From DALYDD01 sp031973395 (GTDB lineage: Bacteria; Patescibacteriota; Minisyncoccia; Phycocordibacterales; CAIZLB01): a DNA stretch of 40,264 nt. Below, in pieces: positions 24,834 through 32,672 of the stretch. Under the pieces are notes generated by a model. The model had not been told where the DNA came from, searched no databases, and worked only from the letters and a program-made list of their open reading frames with translations. The position numbers and the translations under genes were made by a program. The stretch spans positions 1 to 40,264 of the forward strand of contig DALYDD010000010.1 of the NCBI GenBank assembly GCA_031973395.1, given 5' to 3'. How positions within the stretch are numbered: position 1 is the stretch's first letter; every line of letters begins with the position of its first letter.

Positions 24834-25163
24834 ATGGAACCAAATCTTTCAACAAGCTCAACAATAGTTACAAATCAAGCAAAAGTACCGAATACCAACA
24901 CCGCGGGAAAAGGAGGGAAAATCGGATTATGGATCGGCGTGATTTTGGTTGCTGTCTCACTTATTATCGTCTTCAGCAGTCCGGGGGCAGGTGAAAACGG
25001 AATGCTCCTAGGCTTCCCTATTATTCATGCTTTTTTTGTTGGGGTATGCGGTATTGTCGGAGCGATAATTGGCCGCCTGTGGAAATACCGGCTACTTAGC
25101 ACCGTTCTTTGTGTTCTTGTGGCCGTGCCCATCTTTTATTTGCTAGCGGATTTATTAGGATAA
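24834..25163 (+). CDS. Small three-helix membrane protein
   Basis: A 109-residue protein. The first 28 residues are Ser/Thr/Asn-rich and hydrophilic, then three hydrophobic segments (about 31-48, 60-80 and 86-107) are separated by short loops, one with GRLWKYR. No family recognised. Its stop overlaps the convergent phosphatase gene by 9 nt. The start is supported by an extended -10 6 nt upstream. Confidence 0.6.
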   Translation: MEPNLSTSSTIVTNQAKVPNTNTAGKGGKIGLWIGVILVAVSLIIVFSSPGAGENGMLLGFPIIHAFFVGVCGIVGAIIGRLWKYRLLSTVLCVLVAVPIFYLLADLLG

Positions 25164-25604
25164 AGAAATATCCAAACTCGCAATCAATTCGCGCACCAAT
25201 TTATTTACCTGCTCAAAAGTTTCTTTGGCCACATCCTCGGTTATATATTTAGTATCCGCGACTGTCCACCAAACCACCTTCGAACATTTTTTCAAAAAAT
25301 CAGGAATATAACCTTCCTGCGCCATATTCACCACGACATCATATTGGTCCAGCATCTCAGGTAGTAATTTTGTAGTTCGATGTTCACGGATATACATACC
25401 ATTATCCTCCATCACTTTGAAAAAATGTTCGCTGAGCAAATTCCGCTTTGGCAAATCCCCCAAGACAAGCCCCTCTGGTTCCTCTGGTGCGCCAGTATAT
25501 GTGCCAACTGAGAAAGCATCCTGTGAGCCAGTTAATTTATTGTATAAAGCCGCAGCCATCTGACTTCGAAACATATTTCCTTTGCAGATAAATAAGATTT
25601 TCAT
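25155..25604 (-). CDS. Low-molecular-weight phosphatase / arsenate-reductase-like protein
   Basis: A 149-residue protein with the CX5R phosphate loop at the N-terminus, MKILFICKGNMFRSQMAAALY (Cys7, Arg13). VGTYTGAPEEPEG and a WWTVADTKY segment near residues 111-119 replace the usual DP general-acid loop (Asp followed by Thr rather than Pro). The family covers protein tyrosine phosphatases and thioredoxin-type arsenate reductases; I do not see the extra cysteine pair needed for arsenate reduction, so a phosphatase is more likely. A TATACT box ends 7 nt before the ATG. Confidence 0.82.
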   Translation of the reverse strand: MKILFICKGNMFRSQMAAALYNKLTGSQDAFSVGTYTGAPEEPEGLVLGDLPKRNLLSEHFFKVMEDNGMYIREHRTTKLLPEMLDQYDVVVNMAQEGYIPDFLKKCSKVVWWTVADTKYITEDVAKETFEQVNKLVRELIASLDISLS

Positions 25605-25611
25605 TGATAGG

Positions 25612-25617
25612 AGTATA
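25612..25617 (-). promoter_or_regulatory. -10 box of the low-molecular-weight phosphatase gene
   Basis: TATACT on the minus strand ends 7 nt before the ATG at 25604. Confidence 0.5.
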
Positions 25618-25648
25618 AACCATTTCTAACGGGGTGCATATCATTACA

Positions 25649-25677
25649 TTGACAACCCACAACCCGCATGTTATCCT
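25649..25677 (+). promoter_or_regulatory. Strong promoter of the cold-shock gene
   Basis: TTGACA (25649-25654), 17-nt spacer, TATCCT (25672-25677) with an extended TG at 25669-25670. Transcription would begin near 25684, leaving a 5' leader of nearly 80 nt, unlike the leaderless neighbours. The leader has a GGTTCG ... CGAAC inverted repeat. Confidence 0.75.
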
Positions 25678-25762
25678 TTACTTACAAAAAGCAGGTTCGA
25701 AAACGTCGAATTTAGCGAACTCCTATTTGTAATTATTTGCGATAACTAAAAAAACAATTCCC

Positions 25763-25960
25763 ATGAAAGGAACAATTCGAGAAATCAAAGATCGAGGTTT
25801 CGGTTTCATCACACCAGAAAACGGAGGAAAAGATATTTTCTTTCACTCAACTGGTTGCGTAGGCGTACAGTTCAATGAACTTAAAGCCGGCGACGTCGTA
25901 TCTTACGAAGTTGAAGAAAGCGAAAAAGGCCCGAACGCTGTGAACGTACAGCGAGCGTAA
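25763..25960 (+). CDS. csp: Cold-shock domain protein
   Basis: A 65-residue single OB-fold nucleic-acid-binding protein. RNP1 is DRGFGFITPE (11-20) and RNP2 is KDIFFHST (23-30), then a GDVVSYEVEESEKGPNAVNV end typical of CspA. It acts as an RNA chaperone. The long leader and the strong promoter point to post-transcriptional control, as in other csp genes. A strong terminator follows. Confidence 0.95.
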   Translation: MKGTIREIKDRGFGFITPENGGKDIFFHSTGCVGVQFNELKAGDVVSYEVEESEKGPNAVNVQRA

Positions 25961-25976
25961 ACCTCACTCGGTTTTA

Positions 25977-26028
25977 ACAAACAAAAAACTACCCCACTCT
26001 TCAAGGAGCGGGGTAGTTTTTTGTTTGT
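25977..26028. terminator. Strong terminator after csp
   Basis: A perfect 19-bp stem (25977-25995 with 26010-26028), 14-nt loop, A tract and T tract paired within the stem. Confidence 0.9.
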
Positions 26029-26038
26029 ATATTTTTAG

Positions 26039-26080
26039 ATAAAAAAAGAAAACGCCCGACCCCCTTTCGAAGGTCGCGCG
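26039..26080 (-). terminator. Minus-strand intrinsic terminator
   Basis: CGCCCGACC (26053-26061) pairs with GGTCGCGCG (26072-26080) with one mismatch; on the minus strand it is followed by a run of T with one interruption (26039-26052). It implies a transcript arriving from higher coordinates. Confidence 0.6.
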
Positions 26081-26311
26081 TCTCACATGATCAAGTGCGA
26101 GAAGTTATCATGTTTTCTTTGTGAACTGTGAATCGAGGGGTTCGCCAGGGTCACGTACCCCGGAGCAAGTGGAGCAGTGTCGGTTCGATGGCCATAACGC
26201 CGAGGGGATATCTAGAAAGCGAATAAAAGGCTCGAGAGCGGGATGATAAGTGGTCATTTGTATAAATGATATCACGAGCTGAACTGTCCCGGCCTTAAAC
26301 TGGGTGTGCAT
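26081..26311 (-). ncRNA. Candidate structured non-coding RNA, low confidence
   Basis: The 304-nt stretch 26029-26332 has no convincing gene. A minus-strand terminator at 26039-26080 suggests a minus-strand transcript. Upstream of it are strong secondary-structure elements: ACATGA/TCATGT (26085-26113) and, near 26243-26273, nested TGATA/TATCA and TCATTT/AAATGA. A 67-codon open frame (26311-26108) is atypical in composition and not claimed. No match to SRP RNA, RNase P RNA or tRNA could be made; 6S RNA is not excluded. Confidence 0.25.
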
Positions 26312-26314
26312 CTA

Positions 26315-26323
26315 TGCTAAAAT
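26315..26323 (+). promoter_or_regulatory. Extended -10 of the SDR gene
   Basis: TGcTAAAAT ends 9 nt before the ATG at 26333. Confidence 0.5.
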
Positions 26324-26332
26324 CCAATCACC

Positions 26333-27088
26333 ATGAATCTCCGAGACAAAACCATCCTCGTCACAGGTGCATCGAGCGGCATTGGCCAAGCTATTGCAAT
26401 CGCTTGCGCATCCAAGGGCGCAAAAGTCCTTATCAATTTTCGGAAAAATGAAGCTGGCGCAAATGAAACTTTGGCAAAAGTGAATATGCTTTCTAAGGGA
26501 CATATTTTTCAAGCGGACCTCACAGACCCTAGACAGATTGGATATATGTTTAAAGAGATCGCAGAGACTGCCGGCGCAATTGATATGGTTGTAAATAATG
26601 CAGGCGATGCGCAGCCTGGAGATTTTTTTGATAATGAAAGTTGGAAAGCGCAGTTCGATAATATTTTCTTTTCGGCGCTGTATGTCTCGCAACATTTTCT
26701 TAAACAAAATACCGGCGCCCCCCTACGCAAAATTATCAATGTCACTTCATATTATGGAAATTTAACCGGCGGCAATACGGGATATTTTTCTTATTCAACA
26801 GCAAAAGCCGCGCTTAATCATCTAACAACAACACTTGCGAAAACAGATCCGCATGTTTTGGTAAATGCTGTCGCACCTGGATATACCATGACGCCTGCAT
26901 GGGAAGGTGTCGAGGAAGAAGTATTAAAAGACCGTGCATCGCACACCATGATCAATCGATATATTTCAAGCGATGAGGTGGCACATATAACTGTCGCCCT
27001 TTTGGAAAATGATGCCATGACGGGGCAAGTGATTGATATCGATGGTGGTCTGGGTTTACAGAAGGTCAACAAAAACGAAGAGAATTAA
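26333..27088 (+). CDS. Short-chain dehydrogenase/reductase (FabG-like)
   Basis: A 251-residue classical SDR. The NAD(P) site is TGASSGIG (11-18); QADLTDP follows, then VVNNAGDAQ, the catalytic Ser in NVTSYYGN, YSTAK with the Tyr-x3-Lys pair, and NAVAPGYTMTP. The C-terminus DAMTGQVIDIDGG fits the family. FabG-type acyl reduction or another alcohol oxidation is possible; no fatty-acid genes are adjacent. Promoter box at 26315-26323. Confidence 0.92.
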   Translation: MNLRDKTILVTGASSGIGQAIAIACASKGAKVLINFRKNEAGANETLAKVNMLSKGHIFQADLTDPRQIGYMFKEIAETAGAIDMVVNNAGDAQPGDFFDNESWKAQFDNIFFSALYVSQHFLKQNTGAPLRKIINVTSYYGNLTGGNTGYFSYSTAKAALNHLTTTLAKTDPHVLVNAVAPGYTMTPAWEGVEEEVLKDRASHTMINRYISSDEVAHITVALLENDAMTGQVIDIDGGLGLQKVNKNEEN

Positions 27089-27094
27089 AGAGAA

Positions 27095-27123
27095 TTGACA
27101 GCAATAGCGATTTCTTGTAAACA
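27095..27123 (+). promoter_or_regulatory. Promoter and C-rich leader of the cupin gene
   Basis: TTGACA (27095-27100), 17-nt spacer, TAAACA (27118-27123). The downstream leader of about 83 nt is pyrimidine- then C/A-rich without a Shine-Dalgarno, resembling the leaders of the genes at 37518 and 39846. Confidence 0.5.
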
Positions 27124-27206
27124 TATCTCGGAAGTCATTGCCCTGTTTCGCTTGCACTTCCTCACAAACACATAACCCGCCCACACAGCACAACCGCACT
27201 CTCCAT

Positions 27207-27674
27207 ATGCCACAAAAACCCTTCCAAATCCTCCCCTTGCTCGATACAGTCGCAAAGGGCATCAAATTCGAATTCTTCAAGCCCGACACCAACGACGGCA
27301 CCATCGAGGTCCTGTACGACAAGACTGAAGATGGGCGTCCGGCTACCACCAAGATCAATGTCCGCAAGGTCACGGTGGGGTACAAAAAAGCCGTGCCGGG
27401 ACATGTCCACTCTGGAAATGAAAAGATGTACACGCTTCAACGCGGCAGCCTCATCGTATTCCTCCAGGGCCCTGACGACGAAGGGCCCTACGAAGTCGGT
27501 CTGAATGATGAAGAGCCCCAGCTCATCATTCCTCCAGGTTACTGGCATTGCGTTGCCTGCCTGTCCAGCGAAGGATGTACCTTCGAGGTCGTCCTTTCTT
27601 CCAAAGACAATGATGTCACCTGGGAGGACGCCACTGAGGAGCTTCTCAAAAACGAGCACCTCGCCACCACCTAG
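27207..27674 (+). CDS. Single-domain cupin protein
   Basis: A 155-residue beta-barrel cupin. Motif 1 is PGHVHSGNEKMYTLQRG with His66, His68 and Glu72 in the HxHx3Ex6G pattern; motif 2 is LIIPPGYWHCVA with His114. A metal-dependent isomerase, epimerase or sensing role is possible. A longer frame to 27138 is open, but its residues are Thr/Asn/His/Cys-rich and lie in the C-rich leader. Third positions are clearly richer in G/C than in neighbours, with a long inverted repeat terminator behind, so the gene looks like recent transfer or a special class. Confidence 0.82.
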   Translation: MPQKPFQILPLLDTVAKGIKFEFFKPDTNDGTIEVLYDKTEDGRPATTKINVRKVTVGYKKAVPGHVHSGNEKMYTLQRGSLIVFLQGPDDEGPYEVGLNDEEPQLIIPPGYWHCVACLSSEGCTFEVVLSSKDNDVTWEDATEELLKNEHLATT

Positions 27675-27700
27675 CTCCGCTTCATGCGGCACACCACCAG

Positions 27701-27763
27701 TCCCCACTTCAGGAATTTCTCCGCGCCAGTCGCCGGACCCTGGCGTGGGGATTTTCTTTTTTA
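27701..27763 (+). terminator. Compound terminator after the cupin gene
   Basis: TCCCCAC (27701-27707) pairs with GTGGGGA (27745-27751) and encloses CGCCAG/CTGGCG (27724-27729 with 27740-27745), then a T-rich tract. Confidence 0.8.
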
Positions 27764-27767
27764 TAAA

Positions 27768-28553
27768 TTATTTATCCTTGCTAATATTCCAAATCGTATC
27801 AAACCAACCTTTCATCGTATTGCTATAATCAACGCTCTCAATCAAAGTTCCAAATATTTCATGAGCCATAGTGATAATGGCTACTCGTGAATCATAAATA
27901 ATAATCATCGAATCAAAATTAATAGATTTAGGAGGAATGCGTACCTCGCGATTACCCGTTGGATCCGCTTCATAGTTTTTATTGAATACCGATAGAGGGT
28001 GAGCATAGAGAATCTTATTTTTCATACCACGTCGATACCTCTCCTTAATATAATTAGCAACATATTCCTCACCAAATCTTTCGTATATTCCCTGGTATAC
28101 AGCTGTGCGAATTTGTTTATCTTTTGCTGTTAAGCTATCTGAATATAATTTCTTTACCCCTTCATTCCCTTCGAAATATTGCACACGAGGCTGGACTACA
28201 GGACCTGAATATCTACTTTTCTTTAAATCCTTGCTTAAAACTTTCAAGTCATCTTCGAGGTTTTTTAGACCCAAAAGCGCATCATTATATAAAGAGATCA
28301 ACTTCTCTGGCTCGGCAAACTTAATCTTTCTTCCATACTCTCCCCCGAGATTCCAACAAAGCCCCTTCTCTTGCAAAGATTGGATGACATTATATGCATT
28401 CGACCTCGTGGTGCCGATATGTTTGGCCAGAGCACTCACCGGTAGCGGAGGAAGCGTAATACCGTGGAGATACATCTTTTGCTCCATATCATTGAGACCT
28501 ATCTTGGCTAAGATATTAGCCTTATTTTGCTGTTGTCCAATTTTCTTGGGCAT
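27768..28553 (-). CDS. TrmB-like transcriptional regulator 2
   Basis: A 261-residue regulator. The HTH is at about 12-80 (AKIGLNDMEQKMYLHGI, AKHIGTTRSNAYNVIQSLQEKGL), a coiled segment with LGLKNLEDDLKVLSKDLKK follows, and the sensor domain has QYFEGNEGVKKLYSDSLTAKD, RYRRGMKNKILYAH and a closing IIYDSRVAIITMAH beta hairpin. It is divergent from receptor 2 with a promoter and an AGTA-TACT palindrome between them. The stop is near the cupin terminator. Confidence 0.88.
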   Translation of the reverse strand: MPKKIGQQQNKANILAKIGLNDMEQKMYLHGITLPPLPVSALAKHIGTTRSNAYNVIQSLQEKGLCWNLGGEYGRKIKFAEPEKLISLYNDALLGLKNLEDDLKVLSKDLKKSRYSGPVVQPRVQYFEGNEGVKKLYSDSLTAKDKQIRTAVYQGIYERFGEEYVANYIKERYRRGMKNKILYAHPLSVFNKNYEADPTGNREVRIPPKSINFDSMIIIYDSRVAIITMAHEIFGTLIESVDYSNTMKGWFDTIWNISKDK

Positions 28554-28565
28554 ATTTACATCTTA

Positions 28566-28594
28566 AACATAGTACATATACTTATTCACGTCAA
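28566..28594 (-). promoter_or_regulatory. Promoter of TrmB-like 2 with a palindrome in its spacer
   Basis: On the minus strand TTGACG (28589-28594), 17 nt, TATGTT (28566-28571). AGTA-CATA-TACT (28571-28582) lies within the spacer, reminiscent of the TACTnnnAGTA operator of archaeal TrmB. Confidence 0.55.
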
Positions 28595-28652
28595 TAAATT
28601 ATTAACAGGGTAATGTATGGTTTGCCTTATGCGAACCTCTCATTCTTATCTT

Positions 28653-29702
28653 ATGAATAAAAAAATATTCCCAATTGCGCTTATTGTATTGATCGTAGTT
28701 ACTATTCTTTCTCTATCTTTTTTTAATGAAGAAAATTCAGGGCAACTGACAGTGGGTGCCATACTCCCCCTCTCTGGCCCTGCCGCTATTTGGGGTGAAA
28801 ATGTAAAAAAGGGAATGGATCTTGCTTTAGAGAATCACCCCGAAATTAAAGTGCTCTATGAAGATAGCCTGGGAAAAGCCGCAGATGGTATATCAGCATT
28901 CCATGTATTGAAAGAAAAGAGGGTAGATCTCATGCTCTCTGTCCTATCGACAGTAAGTGTCCCATTAGCCAAGACCGCACTTGATGAAAAGGTGCCATTA
29001 CTCGCGACTCTTACCGCAGCAAATACAATTGTGAATGATTATACGACTCGATACTATAGCAATGCCCAAAACTTCGCCGAACCTTCATTTACAGATCCGT
29101 CATCCCCAACCGCGAATGTAAAGAAGATTGCCGTCGTCCATCGAAATGACGAGCTCGGTAAATCCGTAATGGAGAAGATTGAGAAACTCAGTCTGGATCA
29201 TGGAAAAGAGATTGTTTTCAGGGATTCATTTACGCCAAATGAAACCGATTTCTCAACCCTATTATTGAAAGTAAAAAGTTCTGGCGCTGAGGCTTTGTTT
29301 TTTGTCCCTGTAACACCAGGAGAAGCAACGGGGATTGTGAAAAAATCAAAGGATCTGTCGCTAAATATTCCATTGATCGAAGCGTCAAATGTATTTGCAG
29401 ATTTCGGTACACGTGAACTCGTCGCCGGTTCAGAATTTTATTCTAATGCATATAACTTCTCTACCCCTGGAAATGCCGAAGAATTCAAAGCAAAATATCA
29501 GGCCAAATATGGCACTCAACCAAATTTTGCTGGAGCATACGGATATGATGTCGTGAATTTTATGAGCAAGTGCCAAGGCCAGAAAGACGAGGTTCAAAAA
29601 TGTCTACGATCAAACCCTGAATATGTAGGAGTTGTGGGCAAAGCAACACAAATTTCACCTGGCGATTTCAATATTCCTTTGCACCTTGAGAAGGTAAATT
29701 AA
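28653..29702 (+). CDS. Periplasmic-binding-protein-like receptor 2
   Basis: A 349-residue receptor of the LivK/Peripla_BP_6 family. The anchor is MNKKIFPIALIVLIVVTIL. The domain begins LTVGAILPLSGPAAIWGENVKKGMDLA and continues YEDSLGKAADGISAFHVL. It lacks the paired cysteines of receptors 1 and 5 and has an insertion near NAQNFAEPSFTDPSSPTANVK. The start chosen matches paralogues; ATGs at 28617 and 28629 are in frame and cannot be excluded. It overlaps the stop of the convergent HD gene by 4 nt. Confidence 0.85.
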   Translation: MNKKIFPIALIVLIVVTILSLSFFNEENSGQLTVGAILPLSGPAAIWGENVKKGMDLALENHPEIKVLYEDSLGKAADGISAFHVLKEKRVDLMLSVLSTVSVPLAKTALDEKVPLLATLTAANTIVNDYTTRYYSNAQNFAEPSFTDPSSPTANVKKIAVVHRNDELGKSVMEKIEKLSLDHGKEIVFRDSFTPNETDFSTLLLKVKSSGAEALFFVPVTPGEATGIVKKSKDLSLNIPLIEASNVFADFGTRELVAGSEFYSNAYNFSTPGNAEEFKAKYQAKYGTQPNFAGAYGYDVVNFMSKCQGQKDEVQKCLRSNPEYVGVVGKATQISPGDFNIPLHLEKVN

Positions 29703-30352
29703 ACCTCCCACCCTTTCAAACTCTCCACCACCCTATCGACCATTACTTGATCGATGGTCGCAAGTGATTCATTGACTCGCTCCTGGACCTGCGCTTGGAG
29801 TAAGTATGCATACTGCTCCTTCCGTTTTGTTTTCTCTACATCCGCAAGGACATGGTCGCGGCCTTCGTATCTTTTATACACGTCCTCAAAGCGTTCACGC
29901 ACTGAAACAATACCGTATGGCGCAACGCGGAGATCTGCATACTGGCAAATTTTGTAATACCAATCCGACCCTTCCACAATGAGATGTAATGTCGAGCTGC
30001 CAGTATGCTCCATAATATCCAAAACTTTTTCATCGACATTCAATTCTTTTGCGATTGTCTGAGTGGCAGCATGTTCGTCAGTACCATATTTTTCAACAAA
30101 TTCTTTTTGAACTTTTTTGAGCCGATCGATTTCCTCTTCAGAAAAAGTGACATGTTTACTGAAATCAAATTTAAGAATATTTCCCATATCGTGGAGCAGA
30201 AGTTCGGCAATGACGATATCAATATCAATTTCCAGATCTTCTCGTTCCTGCATCCAACCCGCGACAATTGAGCCGACGGCAGCAACTTGGAGCATATGAC
30301 TTTGGAGGTTTTGTGGGATATTGTATTTCTCGTATACGTCGATGATTTTCAT
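29699..30352 (-). CDS. HD-domain phosphohydrolase
   Basis: A 217-residue HD-superfamily protein. The first His lies in NLQSHMLQVAAV (His19), the HD pair in ELLLHDMGNIL, and a later Asp in QYADLRVAPYG. HD enzymes act on nucleotides or related phosphates; the substrate is not determined. Its stop overlaps receptor 2, so the two messages are complementary at their ends. A TATAAT 7 nt before the ATG supports the start. Confidence 0.8.
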   Translation of the reverse strand: MKIIDVYEKYNIPQNLQSHMLQVAAVGSIVAGWMQEREDLEIDIDIVIAELLLHDMGNILKFDFSKHVTFSEEEIDRLKKVQKEFVEKYGTDEHAATQTIAKELNVDEKVLDIMEHTGSSTLHLIVEGSDWYYKICQYADLRVAPYGIVSVRERFEDVYKRYEGRDHVLADVEKTKRKEQYAYLLQAQVQERVNESLATIDQVMVDRVVESLKGWEV

Positions 30353-30359
30353 ATACTTA

Positions 30360-30365
30360 ATTATA
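30360..30365 (-). promoter_or_regulatory. -10 box of the HD-domain gene
   Basis: TATAAT on the minus strand ends 7 nt before the ATG at 30352; the divergent DUF475 gene uses TGcTATCAT at 30381-30389. Confidence 0.5.
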
Positions 30366-30380
30366 CTCTAATCATGCCCG

Positions 30381-30389
30381 TGCTATCAT
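30381..30389 (+). promoter_or_regulatory. Extended -10 of the DUF475 gene
   Basis: TGcTATCAT ends 6 nt before the ATG at 30396. Confidence 0.5.
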
Positions 30390-30395
30390 ATCCGC

Positions 30396-31463
30396 ATGAA
30401 AACCTATCTCCACTATTTCCTTTACAGTAGCCTTTTCACCATCATCGCCCTAATCGCCTGCTTTCTGGTTGGTGGATGGAAAGCAGTTTTGATTGGAGCG
30501 ACACTCGGGATACTCGAGATCAGCTTGTCATTCGACAATGCCGTCGTGAATGCATCAGTGCTCACCAATATGAACGCGATCTGGCGCCGTAGATTTTTGT
30601 TCTGGGGAATTTTGATCGCGGTATTCGGCGCAAGACTTGTTATTCCTATCATTATCGTTGCCATCACCTCTGGCATGAATCCTGTGGCAGTTTTTCATGC
30701 TGCATTTTTCGATACCAAAACATATGCGCACCTCATTGAAAATATTCATATCTATGTAAGCGGCTTCGGTTCAGCCTTCCTCGGCATGGTTTTTCTTAAA
30801 TTCTTTTTTAATGGAAATAAAGAGCATCACTGGATTCATTGGATCGAGAAATACATGCAAAAGCTTGGTGTTATCGAATCTGTGCAATCCCTCATCATGC
30901 TTATAGTCATCGTCAGTTTTTCTGTAATGCTCGTAGGTGAGGCGAAGATAGAATACTTGGTAAGTAGTATTTGGGGCATTATCTTGTACCTTTTAATTGA
31001 TGGCCTCACATATTTAATTAAGCCAAAAGAAGAGAATTCTGAGATTGAATCTAGTGCCGCGACGAATAACAACATTGCTACAGGCGCAAATAACGGCGCA
31101 CTAAAACAAGTTGCCACCGCAGGCCTTGTCAGCTTCCTCTATCTCGAAGTCCTCGATATGTCATTCAGTCTCGATGGCGTCATTGGTGCATTTGCAATCA
31201 CACAAGACATCATCCTTATCTTGCTCGGTCTGGCCATTGGCGCATTCTTTGTACGAAGCTTTACTATTTTTATAGTAGATAAAAAGGTTCTCAAACAACT
31301 ACAGTACCTCGAACATGGCGCATTCTGGTCTATTGGAATTCTGGCAACATGTATGTTGCTCAAAACCGTTATGCATATTTCAGAGCTCTTGATTGTAGGG
31401 ATGACTATCTTGGTGCTTATTATCTCAGTTATACATTCGAGAGTTGCGGAGAGGAAGAATTAG
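30396..31463 (+). CDS. DUF475 / TerC-like integral membrane protein
   Basis: A 355-residue protein with about nine membrane segments. Two related motifs, LEISLSFDNAVVNA and LEVLDMSFSLDGVIGAFA, are the repeated acidic signature of the TerC/DUF475 family, which are thought to handle metal ions in the membrane. A hydrophilic loop rich in Asn and Ala (EIESSAATNNNIATGANNG) separates the halves. It is a full-length member. It ends 66 nt before receptor 3. Confidence 0.9.
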   Translation: MKTYLHYFLYSSLFTIIALIACFLVGGWKAVLIGATLGILEISLSFDNAVVNASVLTNMNAIWRRRFLFWGILIAVFGARLVIPIIIVAITSGMNPVAVFHAAFFDTKTYAHLIENIHIYVSGFGSAFLGMVFLKFFFNGNKEHHWIHWIEKYMQKLGVIESVQSLIMLIVIVSFSVMLVGEAKIEYLVSSIWGIILYLLIDGLTYLIKPKEENSEIESSAATNNNIATGANNGALKQVATAGLVSFLYLEVLDMSFSLDGVIGAFAITQDIILILLGLAIGAFFVRSFTIFIVDKKVLKQLQYLEHGAFWSIGILATCMLLKTVMHISELLIVGMTILVLIISVIHSRVAERKN

Positions 31464-31492
31464 TTGAAGCAATTTCAAGAATGTACGCCTAT

Positions 31493-31520
31493 TTGACTGG
31501 AAACAAGGCTCTGTTAACAT
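31493..31520 (+). promoter_or_regulatory. Promoter of receptor 3
   Basis: TTGACT (31493-31498), 16-nt spacer, TGtTAACAT (hexamer 31515-31520), 9 nt before the ATG at 31530. Confidence 0.6.
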
Positions 31521-31529
31521 ACACGTATT

Positions 31530-32669
31530 ATGAAAAAAACGCTCTGGGGAATTATCCTCGTCATCATTATTATTCTAGTGGTTATTTTTGGTAAAACAGC
31601 CGATAAGCAGACTACAGACAAAGCATCGGTCGGATCTAATACCCCATTCCGGATCGGTGTCTCCCTCCCCCTCACCGGAGACTTTGCGGCATTTGGAGAA
31701 GAATTCAAACGTGGCGCAGAACTCGCAGCGAAGCAATTAAATGCAGAACGACCTGGTTCTGTAGAATTATTTATAGAAGACACTGCAGCAGATCCAAAGA
31801 AAGCATTATTCGGTATCAAGAAATTGGTCGAAGTGAATCATATCGATGCTTCGCTCATTTCTTCTTACAATGAAATAGCAGCTTCATGGCAAACACTCAG
31901 GGATGCGAAAATTCCAGAAATCACACTCTGGGATTCTAATCCGACTATTGAAGATATGGGTGATTATGTCTTTGCTATTGGCCCTTGGACTCCAGCTTCT
32001 GGCGAAGTGCCTGCAGAATATTTTTATAATAAAGGCGCTCGCAAAGCGGCAATTCTTTCATTCAATCAGGAATGGGGTGTGAGTGTATCTGATGCATTCG
32101 AAGCAAAATTCAAAGCACTTGGCGGCACTATCACAAGCAAGGAATTCCCAGCACCGGGAACAAAAGACTACCGTAGTTTTATCTCAAAGCTCATGAAAGA
32201 TAAACCGGATCTTGTGTACTACCCAAGCGATGGAGTGAATCAAATCACAAAACAATTGCGTGAAGCAGGGTTCAAAGGAATCTTTGTTACCTCAGATGTT
32301 CTCGACGCAGAAGTGACTCGCAACGATCCAGAATTATTCAATGGCGTGTACACCTCTCAAGTCGCCGATCCAACTTCCCCTGAAACCAATGCATATCTTG
32401 CAGGATACAAAAAAGAATTTGGCACAGATGCACGCAAAATCGTCATTGGAGCATGGGGTTACGATGGAGTCATGGCTATGTATAAAGCTGCCCAAATGGG
32501 ATCAAAGGATGGTGCTCCGAGTGCTCGTGGCGACCAGCTTCGCGATAACCTATACGCACTCGATTTCAAAGGTGCTTCTGCCCATATCAATTTCGATGAA
32601 AAAGGAAGCTCAAAAACTTTGAATCAAATGTTTTGGGTTGAGAAGGGTGAGATTGTGCCAGTGAAGTAA
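31530..32669 (+). CDS. Periplasmic-binding-protein-like receptor 3
   Basis: A 379-residue LivK/Peripla_BP_6 protein with an uncleaved anchor MKKTLWGIILVIIIILVVIF and a domain starting FRIGVSLPLTGDFAAFGEEFKRGAELA. The fold includes VELFIEDTAADPKKALFGIKKLV, DYRSFISKLMKDKPDLVYY and WGYDGVMAMYKAAQ. There is no cysteine pair. It is the only receptor in the window without an adjacent TrmB-like gene. It is convergent with receptor 4, with only 3 nt between stops. Confidence 0.88.
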   Translation: MKKTLWGIILVIIIILVVIFGKTADKQTTDKASVGSNTPFRIGVSLPLTGDFAAFGEEFKRGAELAAKQLNAERPGSVELFIEDTAADPKKALFGIKKLVEVNHIDASLISSYNEIAASWQTLRDAKIPEITLWDSNPTIEDMGDYVFAIGPWTPASGEVPAEYFYNKGARKAAILSFNQEWGVSVSDAFEAKFKALGGTITSKEFPAPGTKDYRSFISKLMKDKPDLVYYPSDGVNQITKQLREAGFKGIFVTSDVLDAEVTRNDPELFNGVYTSQVADPTSPETNAYLAGYKKEFGTDARKIVIGAWGYDGVMAMYKAAQMGSKDGAPSARGDQLRDNLYALDFKGASAHINFDEKGSSKTLNQMFWVEKGEIVPVK

Positions 32670-32672
32670 ATA

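Noticed and set aside
26108..26311. 67-codon minus-strand open frame
   Set aside because: No recognisable domain, composition unlike neighbours, and strong RNA structure inside; treated as possible ncRNA instead.
27138..27206. 23-residue N-terminal extension of the cupin
   Set aside because: The residues are encoded by the C-rich leader and do not fit the cupin fold.
31349..31594. 81-codon plus-strand frame between DUF475 and receptor 3
   Set aside because: It overlaps the DUF475 end and the receptor 3 start in another frame and has no motif.
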